Shown: in pieces, positions 1 to 9,825 of the stretch
How the letters are laid out: every line of letters begins with the position of its first letter
Numbering within the stretch: the stretch's first letter is position 1
NCBI GenBank assembly: GCA_963703385.1
Contig: OY969816.1
Coordinates: 1,240,001-1,304,000 of the forward strand
Direction: 5' to 3'
DNA: 64,000 nt
Source: Rhodoblastus sp963703385
Lineage (GTDB): Bacteria > Pseudomonadota > Alphaproteobacteria > Rhizobiales > Beijerinckiaceae
The notes under the pieces: model-generated
Databases searched by the model: none
What the model was told of the DNA's origin: nothing
The model's input: the letters and a program-made list of their open reading frames with translations, nothing else
Made by a program: the position numbers and the translations under genes

Positions 1-552
1 CGCGTCCCAGCGCCACGCCAGCGCGCGCAGATCGTCGATATTTTGCGGCGTTTCGATCTTCGCCGGCCTATGCTCGTGAAAAGCTTTGCGGCGATATTGC
101 CGAAGCAATGCGGCGTGTTGCAGTTCGTCGGACGCAATTTCTTCCGCCAAGGCGCGAATTTCCGCGCTTTCTGCTTCGGCCGCGACATAGCTGTAAAAGG
201 CGAAAGCGCGTTCCTCATTGCGGACGGCGAAGGCTAGCGCCTGATAGACGCTCAGCTCGGCCCCGCGCGCTTCGTCTTCGTCGAACGCCGGCGGCGTCTC
301 CCATTTTACGTGAGCGGTATCCGGCTTACGGCCGAACAGCGTCAAACCGCGTTCGCCGATCTGCTCCGCATGACGATCCTCCATTTTGGCGAGCGCGTCG
401 AATTGCGCCGCCATGCCGGCATCGCCCTGCCGAGCCATCCGCTCCGCCAGGCTGCGATAGCGCGCCGCGGCTTCCTGCTCCAAAGCCTCGGCGACCGCAA
501 GAAGATCGTCGGCGGAATCCATACGAACATTGACTTGGCCGGTGTCGCCCAT
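1..552 (-). CDS. Rubrerythrin/ferritin-like diiron protein (3' part beyond window)
   Basis: The minus strand reads open from an ATG at 552 to the left edge, 184 codons without a stop, so the C-terminus is missing. Two four-helix-bundle halves are visible, each with carboxylate/histidine signatures of the ferritin-like diiron fold: LEQEAAARY and MEDRHAEQI in the first half, NEERAFAFYSYVA and DELQHAALL in the second. This arrangement fits a rubrerythrin-type or ferritin-like domain protein, which would act in the cytoplasm in peroxide reduction or iron handling. No rubredoxin CxxC is seen, but the missing C-terminus could hold one. It lies 53 bases upstream of where the nos cluster ends, on the same strand, and may be read through from it. 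The family call is good; the exact function is not. Confidence 0.72.
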   Translation of the reverse strand, partial: MGDTGQVNVRMDSADDLLAVAEALEQEAAARYRSLAERMARQGDAGMAAQFDALAKMEDRHAEQIGERGLTLFGRKPDTAHVKWETPPAFDEDEARGAELSVYQALAFAVRNEERAFAFYSYVAAEAESAEIRALAEEIASDELQHAALLRQYRRKAFHEHRPAKIETPQNIDDLRALAWRWDA

Positions 553-605
553 CCGCCATCTCCCCACGCATCCAGCCCAACCGCAGAGCATCTTCGGCGT
601 CGCCT

Positions 606-1607
606 TTACGCCCGCTGCGTCAGCCGCGAACCGTCGGGACGGATAAAATGCGCCGTTAGTCCAAGCTTGCGAACGACTGGCGCGGTCGCTTCCTCCGGCA
701 TCACGCTGAAGGCGGTTGAAAGAGCGTCCGCTTCGGTCGCCGTCGCGGCCTCGACCGAAACCGACAGCCAACGCCAGCTCGTATGGCCCGTCCGCGGCTC
801 GAACAGATGATTGAAACGTCCCGCCGCATCGAATGTCGTGCCGTAGCCGGCCGAAGTCGCGACTGCCCGGTCCTCCAGCGCTATCCGTTCGGTGATCCTT
901 GTCGGCGCGCGCGGATCCTCAAGGCCGACGGACCAGGGGCCGCCCGCCGGATGCGAGCCGAGCGCGTAGATTTCGCCCATATTCACCATGGCGTGTTCGA
1001 CCCCGCCGGCGCGCAGCACATCGACGACTCGGTCGGTGACATAACCCTCGCCTATGCCGTTCAGCGTAACGCTCATCGCCGGCCGGGTGAGACGAATCCG
1101 GTCCTCGGCCACCTCAAGCGCATCCTGCCCGATGCGCGCCACGGCCGCGGCCAACTCGGCGTCGGAGGGGCCCGCAGGCGAAGCGCCGGGGCGCGAAAAA
1201 TACGCCGCATAAAGATCCCACAGGGGCTGCACCGTCACGTCGAACGCCCCGCCGGTCAAGTCGCCGTAATGGCGACTTTCGGAAAGCGCCCGCACCAGAT
1301 CGAATGGCGGGTTTTCTAAAGCGCCATCACGATTGAGCAGCGAAATTGCGCTTTCGGGCCGGTAGAGGCTCAGTTGCTTTTCGAGGCGCTCCACTTCCGC
1401 AAGGCTGGCCATGATCAGCTTGTCGGCGATGGCCGGATCGGGATGATGGATCTGCATGCTGGCGTCGGCGCCAAGAGCGGCGCCGGACCAGACTCGCAAG
1501 AGAGGATTTTTCGACGGCGCGCCCCAACCGGCGGCAAAAGGCAACAGCGGCAAACCGCCGGCGGCGGCAGCAATCGCGATAAAGCGGCGGCGAGTTGTCT
1601 GCATCAT
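606..1607 (-). CDS. nosX: FAD:protein FMN transferase NosX (ApbE family)
   Basis: A 333-residue ApbE-type flavin transferase. It starts with a twin-arginine signal (TTRRRFIA plus an alanine-rich stretch), so it should be exported folded to the periplasm. The ApbE signature regions are present: LEKQLSLYRPESAISLLN, LTGGAFDVTVQPLWDLY, TLNGIGEGYVTDRV and GHTSWRWLSV. ApbE proteins attach FMN covalently to a threonine of a partner; here the partner is expected to be the FMN-binding domain of NosR, whose SGAT motif is seen at the other end of the cluster. Its start overlaps the end of nosL by 4 bases (ATGA), so it is the last gene of the nos transcript. The position and Tat signal favour nosX over a general apbE. 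Confidence 0.93.
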   Translation of the reverse strand: MMQTTRRRFIAIAAAAGGLPLLPFAAGWGAPSKNPLLRVWSGAALGADASMQIHHPDPAIADKLIMASLAEVERLEKQLSLYRPESAISLLNRDGALENPPFDLVRALSESRHYGDLTGGAFDVTVQPLWDLYAAYFSRPGASPAGPSDAELAAAVARIGQDALEVAEDRIRLTRPAMSVTLNGIGEGYVTDRVVDVLRAGGVEHAMVNMGEIYALGSHPAGGPWSVGLEDPRAPTRITERIALEDRAVATSAGYGTTFDAAGRFNHLFEPRTGHTSWRWLSVSVEAATATEADALSTAFSVMPEEATAPVVRKLGLTAHFIRPDGSRLTQRA

Positions 1608-2119
1608 TTTCCTCCCGACTTGGCGCCCAAAACATAGTCGCTCGGCACATCGTCGAAACGAACGATCTTTCCGCCTTCGGCCTTGACGAATTGTTGCGCG
1701 GCGGAGGCGGTCCCAAAGGGGATCGTCTCGTCGGCGTTCATTCCGCCGCGGCGGCGGCTGCCGATCACGTAAACGGCCTTGCGCGCGTCGATCCAGGTTC
1801 CGGGACCCGGATGATCCCAGTTCCTGGCTTTCGCCATGTCGTTGACATAGATCGCCACCACCGCCTTGGGCGTTTCCGGCAGCTTGAGAAAGGCGAATGC
1901 ATCGCGAACGCTGGCGAACCAGAAGGGATCCTGTTGATCGCGAATGAAAATCTGCGCTTTCGGACCATTATGTTCGTTGACCGACATGCCGCAGAAATAG
2001 GCGATTGACGAATCCGTGAACTCTTGCGGCGGTGGCATAGCTTCGGCGTCGCCCTTCCCTTTGCAGGAAGCAAGCAAAGGCGCCGCCAACAGAACGAGAA
2101 GAAAGCACCTGCGCTTCAT
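1604..2119 (-). CDS. nosL: Nitrous oxide reductase accessory lipoprotein NosL
   Basis: A 171-residue lipoprotein. The start at 2119 gives MKRRCFLLVLLAAPLLASC, a signal peptide with lipobox LASC, so the mature protein is anchored by a lipidated cysteine. The motif YFCGMSV supplies the Cys and Met of the NosL Cu(I)-binding site. NosL delivers copper to apo-NosZ in the periplasm, together with the NosDFY complex. The coding frame stays open far upstream of this start (to about 2653), but that part is antisense-like shadow inside nosY. It overlaps nosY and nosX by 4 bases each, which suggests translational coupling. Confidence 0.93.
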   Translation of the reverse strand: MKRRCFLLVLLAAPLLASCKGKGDAEAMPPPQEFTDSSIAYFCGMSVNEHNGPKAQIFIRDQQDPFWFASVRDAFAFLKLPETPKAVVAIYVNDMAKARNWDHPGPGTWIDARKAVYVIGSRRRGGMNADETIPFGTASAAQQFVKAEGGKIVRFDDVPSDYVLGAKSGGK

Positions 2120-2943
2120 ACCTGCCTCCGCGCGAAAAGGGCCATCGCGCCGACCAGTGGGGCCAATATCCAGGCGACCAGCGCGCCGATCAGCATTTGC
2201 GGCCCCATGCCGGAATGCGCGCCGAGCACGGCGACGCCCGAAATGGCGCTCACGTCTTTCGTCGCGGTCAGATTGAGCAGCCGATAAGCGTCGGTCGGAT
2301 TGACCAGCAGCAATATGTTGAGCATGGACGATGTCATCGTGCGGCCTTGGTCGACCGCCAGGCCGCCGAGCAGGGCCATGTCGTAAATCAACACGAAGAA
2401 CAGCCAGACCCCCACGGCGATTCCGCCGGCGGCGCCGCGATCGCCCACCATGGTGCTGATCAGATAGCCGATGGCGATGAAGACGCCGCCGAGCAGGGCC
2501 GAAGTCGCGATCAACAGGGCGAAGGCGACCCAGGCGTCGGCGTCGCCGCTTCCGGCCCATTGCGCGGCCAGACCCGCGGTTCCGTAGCCAACCACGGTGG
2601 CGAAAACCAGAATGGCGACATGGCCGATGAATTTGCCGAGCAGCACTTGCCATCGCGCCACCGGATAGGTCAGGAGCAGCGACATCGTCCCGCGGTCGAT
2701 TTCGCCGACGATCGCGTCATATGAAAGCAGCAAAGCGATCAGCGGAACGAGGAAAATAGTGAGGCTGGAGAGGCTCACGACAGTAACCGCGAGCCCGCCG
2801 ACCTTGACCGTCCCGGTCGGCGCCGAGCCGAGAAAGGCTAGCGTCAACGCCAAAGTGGCGAGAAGCGCGGTCGTCGCGATCACCCAGCGATTGCGCAATC
2901 CGTCGCGCCATTCCTTGACGGCGATGAGCAGCGTCTGTCTCAA
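2116..2943 (-). CDS. nosY: ABC transporter permease NosY
   Basis: A 275-residue membrane protein with about six hydrophobic spans (for example WVIATTALLATLALTLAFL and LTIFLVPLIALLLSYDAIV). The cytoplasmic stretch DRGTMSLLLTYPVARWQ is typical of ABC-2 type NosY permeases. NosY forms the membrane part of the NosDFY complex, which couples ATP hydrolysis by NosF to NosD, a periplasmic chaperone for CuZ assembly on NosZ. It overlaps nosF (4 bases) and nosL (4 bases), within an unbroken nos operon. Confidence 0.93.
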   Translation of the reverse strand: MRQTLLIAVKEWRDGLRNRWVIATTALLATLALTLAFLGSAPTGTVKVGGLAVTVVSLSSLTIFLVPLIALLLSYDAIVGEIDRGTMSLLLTYPVARWQVLLGKFIGHVAILVFATVVGYGTAGLAAQWAGSGDADAWVAFALLIATSALLGGVFIAIGYLISTMVGDRGAAGGIAVGVWLFFVLIYDMALLGGLAVDQGRTMTSSMLNILLLVNPTDAYRLLNLTATKDVSAISGVAVLGAHSGMGPQMLIGALVAWILAPLVGAMALFARRQV

Positions 2944-3839
2944 GGGGCCCCCTTCTGGAATTCGGCGTAAAGATCGTCCAATGACGGCCTGAGGATTTCA
3001 ATGTCGCGCGCGGAAGCCGGCAAGGCGCGCAGGATCGCGGCGACTTCCTCTTCCGCGCAACAACGCTCCAATTGTCCGCCGGGGATGGCTGTCCAACCAG
3101 CGACGACTTCATGAGACGCCATGGGCCCGAAGCGGATGCGCGGCTGGATCGCGGCGAGGCGCCGCAGGTCGGAAATTGCTCCGTCCGCGACTTTTCGCCC
3201 ACGGTTCATGATGACCACTCGGTCGATCTGCCCTTCCAGTTCTGCGAGCACGTGCGACGAGAGCAGAACCATCGCGCCGTCGCCGCGCAATTCGCGCAGG
3301 ATCGCATAGAAATCCTGGCGAGAAGCGGGATCGAGTCCGGTCGTCGGCTCGTCGAGGAGCAGCGCGCGTGGGGCGCCGAGCAGAGCCTGGGCGAGCCCCA
3401 ATCTTTGGCGCATGCCCTTGGAATAAGTTGCGACGCGCCTGCCGGCCGCCGCCTCCAAACCGACGCGCTTAAGCAAGGCCGCGTTCCCCGCGGTCGTGCG
3501 CCCCTTGAGACGCGCGTAAAAGCTCAGGGTCTCCACGCCCGTCAGAGAGGGATAGAGTGCGAGATTTTCCGGCAGATAGCCCAATTCACGCCGCGTCGCT
3601 GCGGCGGCAGCCGAGCCAGGATCCTGGCCGAGCATCTTGACCGAGCCGGAGGTCGGCCGCAGCAAACCCAGCATCAATTTGATCAACGTGCTTTTGCCGG
3701 CGCCGTTATGGCCGACGAGGCCGACGCATTCCCCGGCGCGCAAAGTCAGGTCGACCGCGTCGACCGCGACAAGCCGTCCGTACCGCTTGGTCACGTCGCG
3801 CATATCGACCGCGTTCATGGCGAGGGACTCGTGTTTCAT
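2940..3839 (-). CDS. nosF: ABC transporter ATP-binding protein NosF
   Basis: A 299-residue ABC ATPase. The chosen start at 3839 (MKHESLAMN) overlaps the nosD stop as ATGA; a longer open frame to 3941 is not needed. Walker A is GHNGAGKST, the signature is YSKGMRQRLGLAQALL, and Walker B is ALLLDEPTTGLDP, followed by an H-loop at LLSSHVLAE. NosF powers the NosDFY complex for CuZ-site maturation. The order nosD-nosF-nosY with 4-base overlaps at each junction is the standard nos arrangement. Confidence 0.94.
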   Translation of the reverse strand: MKHESLAMNAVDMRDVTKRYGRLVAVDAVDLTLRAGECVGLVGHNGAGKSTLIKLMLGLLRPTSGSVKMLGQDPGSAAAAATRRELGYLPENLALYPSLTGVETLSFYARLKGRTTAGNAALLKRVGLEAAAGRRVATYSKGMRQRLGLAQALLGAPRALLLDEPTTGLDPASRQDFYAILRELRGDGAMVLLSSHVLAELEGQIDRVVIMNRGRKVADGAISDLRRLAAIQPRIRFGPMASHEVVAGWTAIPGGQLERCCAEEEVAAILRALPASARDIEILRPSLDDLYAEFQKGAP

Positions 3840-5107
3840 CCGTTCAACCGTTTCAGCGCGGGCGGAGGCAGCGGCTTCATCAAAGGCGCCGAATCGAAGA
3901 CTCCGCCGGGATGAATCGCCGGAAAGCGCGCCTGCGCCCAACGCACCACCTGAACCGCCGGACTGTTCAGCAACAGCTTGGCCTCCGGCGCGCGCCAGAT
4001 CACCTGATCCATCAAATCGTTGGGCCGGTAGGGCTCATCGGCGATCCCGTCGCCGTTGAGGTCGAAGGATGGATTGTCGCTGTAATAATTGCCGCGTCCC
4101 TTGACTGACCAGTCCAGGCTCGTCGTCCCGACATACATGACCTGAATGCGGTTATCGACGAAGGAATTGCCGGTCATCTGGTTATCTTCGGAGCCGGCGG
4201 TGAAATGAATGCCGATGTTGCAGCCTTGGAACCAATTGCCTGAAAACCGGTTTTTGTTGGCGTTATAAATGAAGACGCATTTGTCGCTGTCGCGCACGGC
4301 ATTGTCTTCGACCCGCGAGTCGTTGGCATAATTGAACAGCAAGCCATGCTCGCGATCGCGGTCGGACGCATTGCCCGTCACCACGAGCCGATCCGAATAC
4401 ATCATGGCGTAGCCGATGTCGTTGCCAACGGAAACGTTGTCAATGACGGAACTATTGTTCGTATACATGAAATGAACGGCGAATCGCAGATTGCGGAAGC
4501 GGTTGCCGCGCACTTCGTCGTCGTGGCTGTTGACGGAAAACACCCCGTCGCGTCCATAGCTGAATTCATTGTCGATGATGCGCGAACCGGGCGTGTCGAA
4601 CACTTCGACGCCCGGCCCGCGTTCGTTCACGCGCATGGTGCGCAGCCCGTCGATTCGGTTGTGCTGGACCAGCGCGTCCTTCGGGCCGTCAAGGTAAACG
4701 CCGACCAGATTGTCCTGCAAATGATTGTCGGCGATCACCGCGCGATCGGCGCCGTGGTCGATGAAAACGCCGGAATCCTTGTCGGGAAGGCTGAGGCCGG
4801 ATCCCCGGATGATCAGCCCTCGCACGGTCACGCCGGACGCCTTGATGGCGATCGTGCTGCCCTTGCCCTGTCCGTCGACGATCGCGCCCGGCGCGCCGGT
4901 AAGCGTCAGGCGCGGCGTCGTGATAACGACTGAGCCGAAATGTACCCCCGCAGACAGATGCAGCACGTCGCCAGGCGCAGCCTTGGCGATGGACTCGGCG
5001 AGGCCGTCGCCTGCCGGTACGGCGATGTCGGCGGCGCGCGCGATTCCGGCCGCCATGACGGCGAAGGCCGCCGTCAGCAGGATTTTGCGCGCGCGCCGCA
5101 CGGTCAC
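3836..5107 (-). CDS. nosD: Periplasmic copper-site maturation protein NosD
   Basis: A 423-residue exported protein. I place the start at a GTG at 5107 that overlaps the nosZ stop as GTGA and gives MTVRRARKILL followed by a cleavable signal ending AGIARA. The body consists of many CASH/parallel beta-helix rungs (repeated N-x-F/G patterns such as IDNEFSYGRDGVF, VRGNRFRNLRFAVHFM and VIDNVSVGNDIGYAMMYSD), as expected for NosD. NosD sits in the periplasm on the NosFY transporter and takes part in building the copper-sulfide CuZ centre of NosZ. An ATG at 5185 would lie inside nosZ and is less likely. Confidence 0.93.
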   Translation of the reverse strand: MTVRRARKILLTAAFAVMAAGIARAADIAVPAGDGLAESIAKAAPGDVLHLSAGVHFGSVVITTPRLTLTGAPGAIVDGQGKGSTIAIKASGVTVRGLIIRGSGLSLPDKDSGVFIDHGADRAVIADNHLQDNLVGVYLDGPKDALVQHNRIDGLRTMRVNERGPGVEVFDTPGSRIIDNEFSYGRDGVFSVNSHDDEVRGNRFRNLRFAVHFMYTNNSSVIDNVSVGNDIGYAMMYSDRLVVTGNASDRDREHGLLFNYANDSRVEDNAVRDSDKCVFIYNANKNRFSGNWFQGCNIGIHFTAGSEDNQMTGNSFVDNRIQVMYVGTTSLDWSVKGRGNYYSDNPSFDLNGDGIADEPYRPNDLMDQVIWRAPEAKLLLNSPAVQVVRWAQARFPAIHPGGVFDSAPLMKPLPPPALKRLNG

Positions 5108-7035
5108 GCCTTCCTGGGATGCACAATCATCGGATTGGACATTTCCATGTGCAGCGCGTGGCAGAACCACTGGCAGTAGTACCAATGCACGCCGGGGCGA
5201 TCGGCGACAAAGGTGACGGAGGCCGTCTCGTGTGGCGAAATCTCCATCATGACGCCGTATCTGACGATGGTGAAGCCGTGGGTCAGATCCTCGATGTCAT
5301 CCATGTTGGTGAGCACGACCGTGACCTCGTCGCCCTCGTTGACATCGATCTTGTCGAGGCTGTATTCCGGCGCATTGGAATGCATGTAGACGCGCACCTT
5401 GTTGCCGTCGCGGATGATGTTCGCCGCCTTCTCCAGCACGACGCCGTCCTTTTCCGCCTGCTTGCGGACATCCTCCCACATTGGATCGTCGCGCTTCCAG
5501 ATCTTCAGTGGATTGATCTTGGAGCGATGGACGATCAACATGTCGTGCGGCTCGGCGAAGGCCGGATGGTCGGCCACCAACACCATCTTGTCGCCGGAAA
5601 TATCGATCAGCTGATCGTTTTCCGGATGCAAGGGCCCGACAGGTATGAACCTGTCCTTGGAGAACTTGTTGAGGGAGACCAGCCACTTTCCGTCCGCTTC
5701 CTTGGTCTCGCCCATAGATGAATGGTTGTGCCCCGGCTGGTAATGGACGTCGATCTTCTGTAGCACTGGCTCGACTTTTTCGCCGGCATAGGCGCGGCGG
5801 GCGATGTCGATGTTCCACTTGACGATCTGGCTGTCGATGAAGGCGGTCGTATAGGCGTTTCCGCGTCCGTCGAAGGCCGTGTGCAACGGGCCGAGGCCAA
5901 CTTCCGGCTCCGCCACCACCGTGTCGCGCGGCTTGATCTTGTCATCGAACAGATCGTCCAGCTTGCGAACGTCGACGACAGTGCAGGTCGGCGACAGTTT
6001 GTCGTTGATCACGACATGAATGCCGTCGGGCGCGGTGTTGATGCCGTGCGGCGAGCCGGGGATCGGGATGTAGCGCGTATATTTCGATCCGTGACGGCCA
6101 TCGACGACCTTCACGCCATTGATCTCCTTGTAGTCGCCCGAGGCAACGGCTTGTTCGATCCGCTTGAGGTTGAACCAGACAGACCATGATTGCTCGTGAT
6201 CGGTCATGCCCTTGAGGTTGGTCCCTTTGTCAGGGTTGTAGCAGGTCGAGAAGGCGTATTTGCCCTGATAGTCGCAGTCCGTATTGTCCAGATTGCCGTC
6301 GACCAGGACCTGCCAGGCGACCTTCATCGTGTCGCCGTCGACGGCGGTGAACACCGACCAATAGTTCTTCTTGGGATCGTCAAGCACCTTGCCGTCGTTT
6401 GGAATTGGGATCGGATGCTCGCTGTTGCAGAATATATAGCCGGTGCGGGGATATTTCTGCGGGCGCAAGCCGTGGATGTCCGACGCGTTGGGAACCTCGA
6501 TGATCTTGTCGCACTTCATCACGTCGCAGCGGATGCGCGCGACACGGCAATTCGCCTTGTCGTTGACGAAAATGTAGCGACCATCGTAGGTGCCCTCCGT
6601 GAACGACATATGCGGGTGGTGCGTGTCGCCGTTGTTGTACATGCCGCCGCGCGATTCCAAGAATTTCCTGGTTTCCGGCAGCAGGCCTTCGGTCAAAATC
6701 TTCTTGCTCTCATTGGTCAGACCCCAGCCGGTGGCGCTGTCGCGGTTGAACACCGGGATGCGCATGATCTCGCGTCCGGACGGCATGCCCAAAATTCGGA
6801 CTTCGCCGGTCTGACCGCTGCTGTTGATCCCATAATATTCATCAAGGTCGCCGGGCTTGACCTCGGATTCGGCGATATTTTTCGTCGCCGCTTTCGCGGC
6901 TCGGACGAAATCCAGATAGGCCCCCGCGCCGGAGACCGCGGCCGCGCCGACGACGGCGGTTCCTCCCAATAATTTGCGGCGGTCGACGCTTGTCTTGGAT
7001 TCGTCGTTTCGCGGGTCGTTTTCATGCTCACTCAT
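5104..7035 (-). CDS. nosZ: Nitrous-oxide reductase NosZ, Tat-dependent (clade I type)
   Basis: The enzyme reduces N2O to N2 in the periplasm. The 643-residue product begins at an ATG at 7035 behind a strong GGGAGGGAAG ribosome site, and the N-terminus carries a Tat signal (SVDRRKLLGGTA plus an alanine-rich region), which marks the clade I type. CuZ histidine regions are seen in order: THHPHMSFTEGTYDGRY, GSPHGINTAPDG, GLGPLHTAFDG and HYQPGHNHSSMGE. The C-terminal cupredoxin domain has the CuA ligands in WYYCQWFCHALHMEM. The whole length matches known NosZ and no key residue is missing. It is followed by nosDFYLX with overlaps and preceded by nosR. Confidence 0.97.
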   Translation of the reverse strand: MSEHENDPRNDESKTSVDRRKLLGGTAVVGAAAVSGAGAYLDFVRAAKAATKNIAESEVKPGDLDEYYGINSSGQTGEVRILGMPSGREIMRIPVFNRDSATGWGLTNESKKILTEGLLPETRKFLESRGGMYNNGDTHHPHMSFTEGTYDGRYIFVNDKANCRVARIRCDVMKCDKIIEVPNASDIHGLRPQKYPRTGYIFCNSEHPIPIPNDGKVLDDPKKNYWSVFTAVDGDTMKVAWQVLVDGNLDNTDCDYQGKYAFSTCYNPDKGTNLKGMTDHEQSWSVWFNLKRIEQAVASGDYKEINGVKVVDGRHGSKYTRYIPIPGSPHGINTAPDGIHVVINDKLSPTCTVVDVRKLDDLFDDKIKPRDTVVAEPEVGLGPLHTAFDGRGNAYTTAFIDSQIVKWNIDIARRAYAGEKVEPVLQKIDVHYQPGHNHSSMGETKEADGKWLVSLNKFSKDRFIPVGPLHPENDQLIDISGDKMVLVADHPAFAEPHDMLIVHRSKINPLKIWKRDDPMWEDVRKQAEKDGVVLEKAANIIRDGNKVRVYMHSNAPEYSLDKIDVNEGDEVTVVLTNMDDIEDLTHGFTIVRYGVMMEISPHETASVTFVADRPGVHWYYCQWFCHALHMEMSNPMIVHPRKA

Positions 7036-7101
7036 GCTTCCCTCCCTGGGACTGCTCTGCAAGACAAAGTTCAAAAGCGCATGTCGGCGTCCGGTTCGGC
7101 C

Positions 7102-9322
7102 TCATGGCTGCGAATGTTGGTCGCCGGCGCGCGCCGAAATCTTGGCTCTGGGTGGAAGCGGCGCATGCGATACGTCAGCGCTGGCCGACGCCGCGCGCCT
7201 TTCGCGCTTGAGCCGCCGCTGGATCATGACCGGGCATTTTTGGTCGTGGTGGTAGAGCATCTGGCAGTGCAGGCACTGGATGCATTCGTTCGGATTGATA
7301 TGCCCTTCGGGATGGATGGCCTGAACGGGGCATTCGTTGCCGCATCTTTGGCAAGGATTGCCGCATTCGCGGTAGCGCCGCAGCCAGTCGAACATGCGTA
7401 GGCGAGAGGGTATGGCGAGCGCTGCGCCCAACGGGCACAAATAGCGGCAGAAGGCGCGTTCGACGAAAATGCTCGCCGCCACCATCGCCCCCGCATAAAG
7501 GACGAATGGCCATTCGCGCGCGAAACGCAGGATGATCGCTGTCTTGAACGGCTCGACTTCCGACATGCGTTCGGCAAGGCTGAGGTCGCTTAGAGAAATG
7601 CCGAACAGGACCAGGAAGACGATATATTTGAGAGCTGTCAGCCGCTGGTGCACACCGAAAGAAATTTTCAGCTGTGGAACTTTCAGGCGGCGCGCCAGGC
7701 GATTGGTCAGCTCCTGCAGGGCGCCGAACGGACACAGCCAACCGCAATAGGCGCCGCGATTCCAGAACAGCAGCGACGCCGCGGCCGCGAACCACAGAAT
7801 GAAAATCAGCGGCGCCATCAGGAAATAATCCCAGCGGAAATTGGTCCTCAGGGCGCCGAGGAATGCAAAGACGTTGACGACCGACAATTGCGCTTGAGTC
7901 AGCCAGCCGATCCAAACCAGGGTGAAGGCCTGGAAGCCCAAGCGCACGCGATCATAGAAGATAGGCCGGCGCACCAGCCAATCCTGAAAGAAGAAGATCA
8001 AGGTCAGGAGCGCGATGGCCGCGAGCAGGACACCGACTTGCGCCGTCTTCGCCTGCCACAAGGTGAACCACACGGGCGGTTCAGTGACCTGCCCCGGCGC
8101 GTTTCCAAGCAGCGCGGCGGTGATCCGGGCCGCGAGCGAAGGCGGCGGCAGCGGCTTGAGATAGGCGTCCGGCAGGGAATAGTTCAAGACGAAGGTCAGA
8201 AAGGCCTTGTCGCGCGCGCCATAGGCGCGCTGCGCCAGCAATTGCAGACGCCATGGCTGAGTGGGATCGAGCGTGCCGGAGGTCGGGACCGTGAAAAGAT
8301 CGACGTCCTGGAATTGCGGCGCGCCGGCGGCGCGAATGTCGCTCAGGCGGGAATGGTCGAGATCGCGAAAGCGAATGCTCGAAATCGCCTTGTAGAATTT
8401 CGAAGCGGTCGAAAAGGCCGCCGCGGACATAGCCCGAGCCCTTGAAGGAATAGGCACCGTTGGCCGCGATCAGAACGGCCTGCTGTGTCGGCGCCAGCGA
8501 CTTTTGCAGGGCGGAGAAGCCTTGTTCGCCGAGCAGGCGCTTGCCGATCGCCGGGATGGACACGGGCGCAATATAGAGGTCGATAAAGGACGCCGCCGGA
8601 TCGTCGGATTCGGGATGATCGGCGCCTTGCTGGTTGCCCGCGCGCTTGAAGGCGGCGGTGACGTCGCCGACGGTGAGGCTCAGGCGCCGCACCGCGCCTT
8701 CCTTGACGAGGCCGGCCCAGTCCGCCGGGGCGGCATGCGTGGGATCGAGTTCCCGGGTCACCACCTTTTGCGCAAAGGCGCCGGGCATTTTCTCGGCCTC
8801 GGCAACCTTCCGCGCGGCGCGAACCATGCTTTCGGCAATGACCGTCACGGTCACGGTCGCCCCGCTGACGATATCCACCGCGGGGCGGCTGGACGCGGCG
8901 GCCTGGCTCGTGGCCAAAACCGAGCGCCCGACATAGCCGCGGATGAAATTCGTGATGCGCGCCGGCGGAATGCCGATCAACACGATCGGCTCGTGATGCG
9001 CCATCAGGCGCGCGCCGGTAATCTTGCCGTCCGTCGACAGGCCTTCGAGGATCTCGATCGGCTGGCCCGAATAGCCGGTCGAGTTCACCCAATCAGCATT
9101 GACGAACGCATAGCCGAGCAATTTATCGGCGGCAAAGATTTTGACGACTTCCGGCTTGCTCTCGACGGGCCCGTAATGATCGGCGCCGGGCGCCAATTCT
9201 CCCGCGGGAACTTGCGTCAAATAGTTCGCCAGATGGCTTTCCGACGCGAACGTCGGACCAGCGACAAGCGCCCAACAAAGCAAGGCCAGTATTCCGACCA
9301 GCTGTTTTACCCCGAGCCTCAC
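7102..9322 (-). CDS. nosR: NosR regulatory/electron-transfer membrane flavoprotein, frame interrupted
   Basis: Two frames together give one complete NosR of about 740 residues. The part from a GTG at 9322 to about 8385 gives a signal peptide (LVGILALLCWALVAGPTFA) and a periplasmic FMN-binding domain with SGATVTVTVIAESM, the site flavinylated by NosX. From about 8372 to 7102 the adjacent frame continues with RFRDLDHSRLSD, several membrane spans, the cytoplasmic motifs CGWLCPFG and CRYLCPLG, and two 4Fe-4S sets, CGNPCQRCGNECP and CIQCLHCQMLYHHDQKCP. The frames differ by one base. NosR feeds electrons toward NosZ and is needed for its activity in vivo. The break is most likely a sequencing indel, since the rest of the cluster is intact. 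Confidence 0.88.
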
Positions 9323-9456
9323 ATTGCGCCTCGTTCGAGCGGAACAATAGGCGCGCGAATGACCCCTTTTCGCGCAGGCTATGCACGAAGCCGCCTGTTC
9401 CGGACCAAAAAAACAAGAGAATGCCTGCGTCCAAACGCACGCGGCCGTGACCACAA

Positions 9457-9825
9457 TTATTTGAACGTCGCGAGATAGGCGATCACATTGGCGCGGTCTT
9501 CAGCATTGGGCAGGCCGGTGAAGCTCATTTTCGTACCGGGCACAAGCTTTTGCGGTCCCGTCAGCCAAGCATCGAGCGTCGCCGCGTCCCATGTCTTATT
9601 GGAGGCCTTGAGCGCATCGGAATAGTTATAGCCGGGCGCCGAAGCAGCCTTTCGGCCGACCACGCCGAACAGCGACGGCCCCACGCCGTTTTTCCCCGCC
9701 GCAGGCGAATGGCAGACCGCGCATTTGTTGAACACTTTCTTGCCGGCGGCGATATCGGCGGCGCGCACGGAAGTGGCGAAGCTGAGACCAATCAGCGCGG
9801 ACAAGAGGAGAGATGCGATTTTCAT
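9457..9825 (-). CDS. Class I c-type cytochrome, likely NosZ electron donor
   Basis: A 122-residue exported monoheme cytochrome. A signal peptide (MKIASLLLSALIGLSFA...VRA) is followed by the heme motif CAVCH with a nearby GKNGVGPSLFGVVGR, and the distal Met ligand sits in GTKMSFTGL. The length and pattern match cytochrome c2/c550-type proteins. It lies 134 bases upstream of nosR on the same strand, so it may be cotranscribed with or coregulated by the nos cluster. By analogy with known c550 and c552 it could carry electrons from the bc1 complex to NosZ; this role is inference. I saw no clear FNR-type TTGAT-N4-ATCAA site in front of it. Confidence 0.88.
   Translation of the reverse strand: MKIASLLLSALIGLSFATSVRAADIAAGKKVFNKCAVCHSPAAGKNGVGPSLFGVVGRKAASAPGYNYSDALKASNKTWDAATLDAWLTGPQKLVPGTKMSFTGLPNAEDRANVIAYLATFK

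Noticed and set aside
7102..9454. nosR as two separate genes
   Set aside because: The two frames join end to end into one NosR with FMN domain, membrane part and ferredoxin motifs in the right order; a single-base error is simpler.
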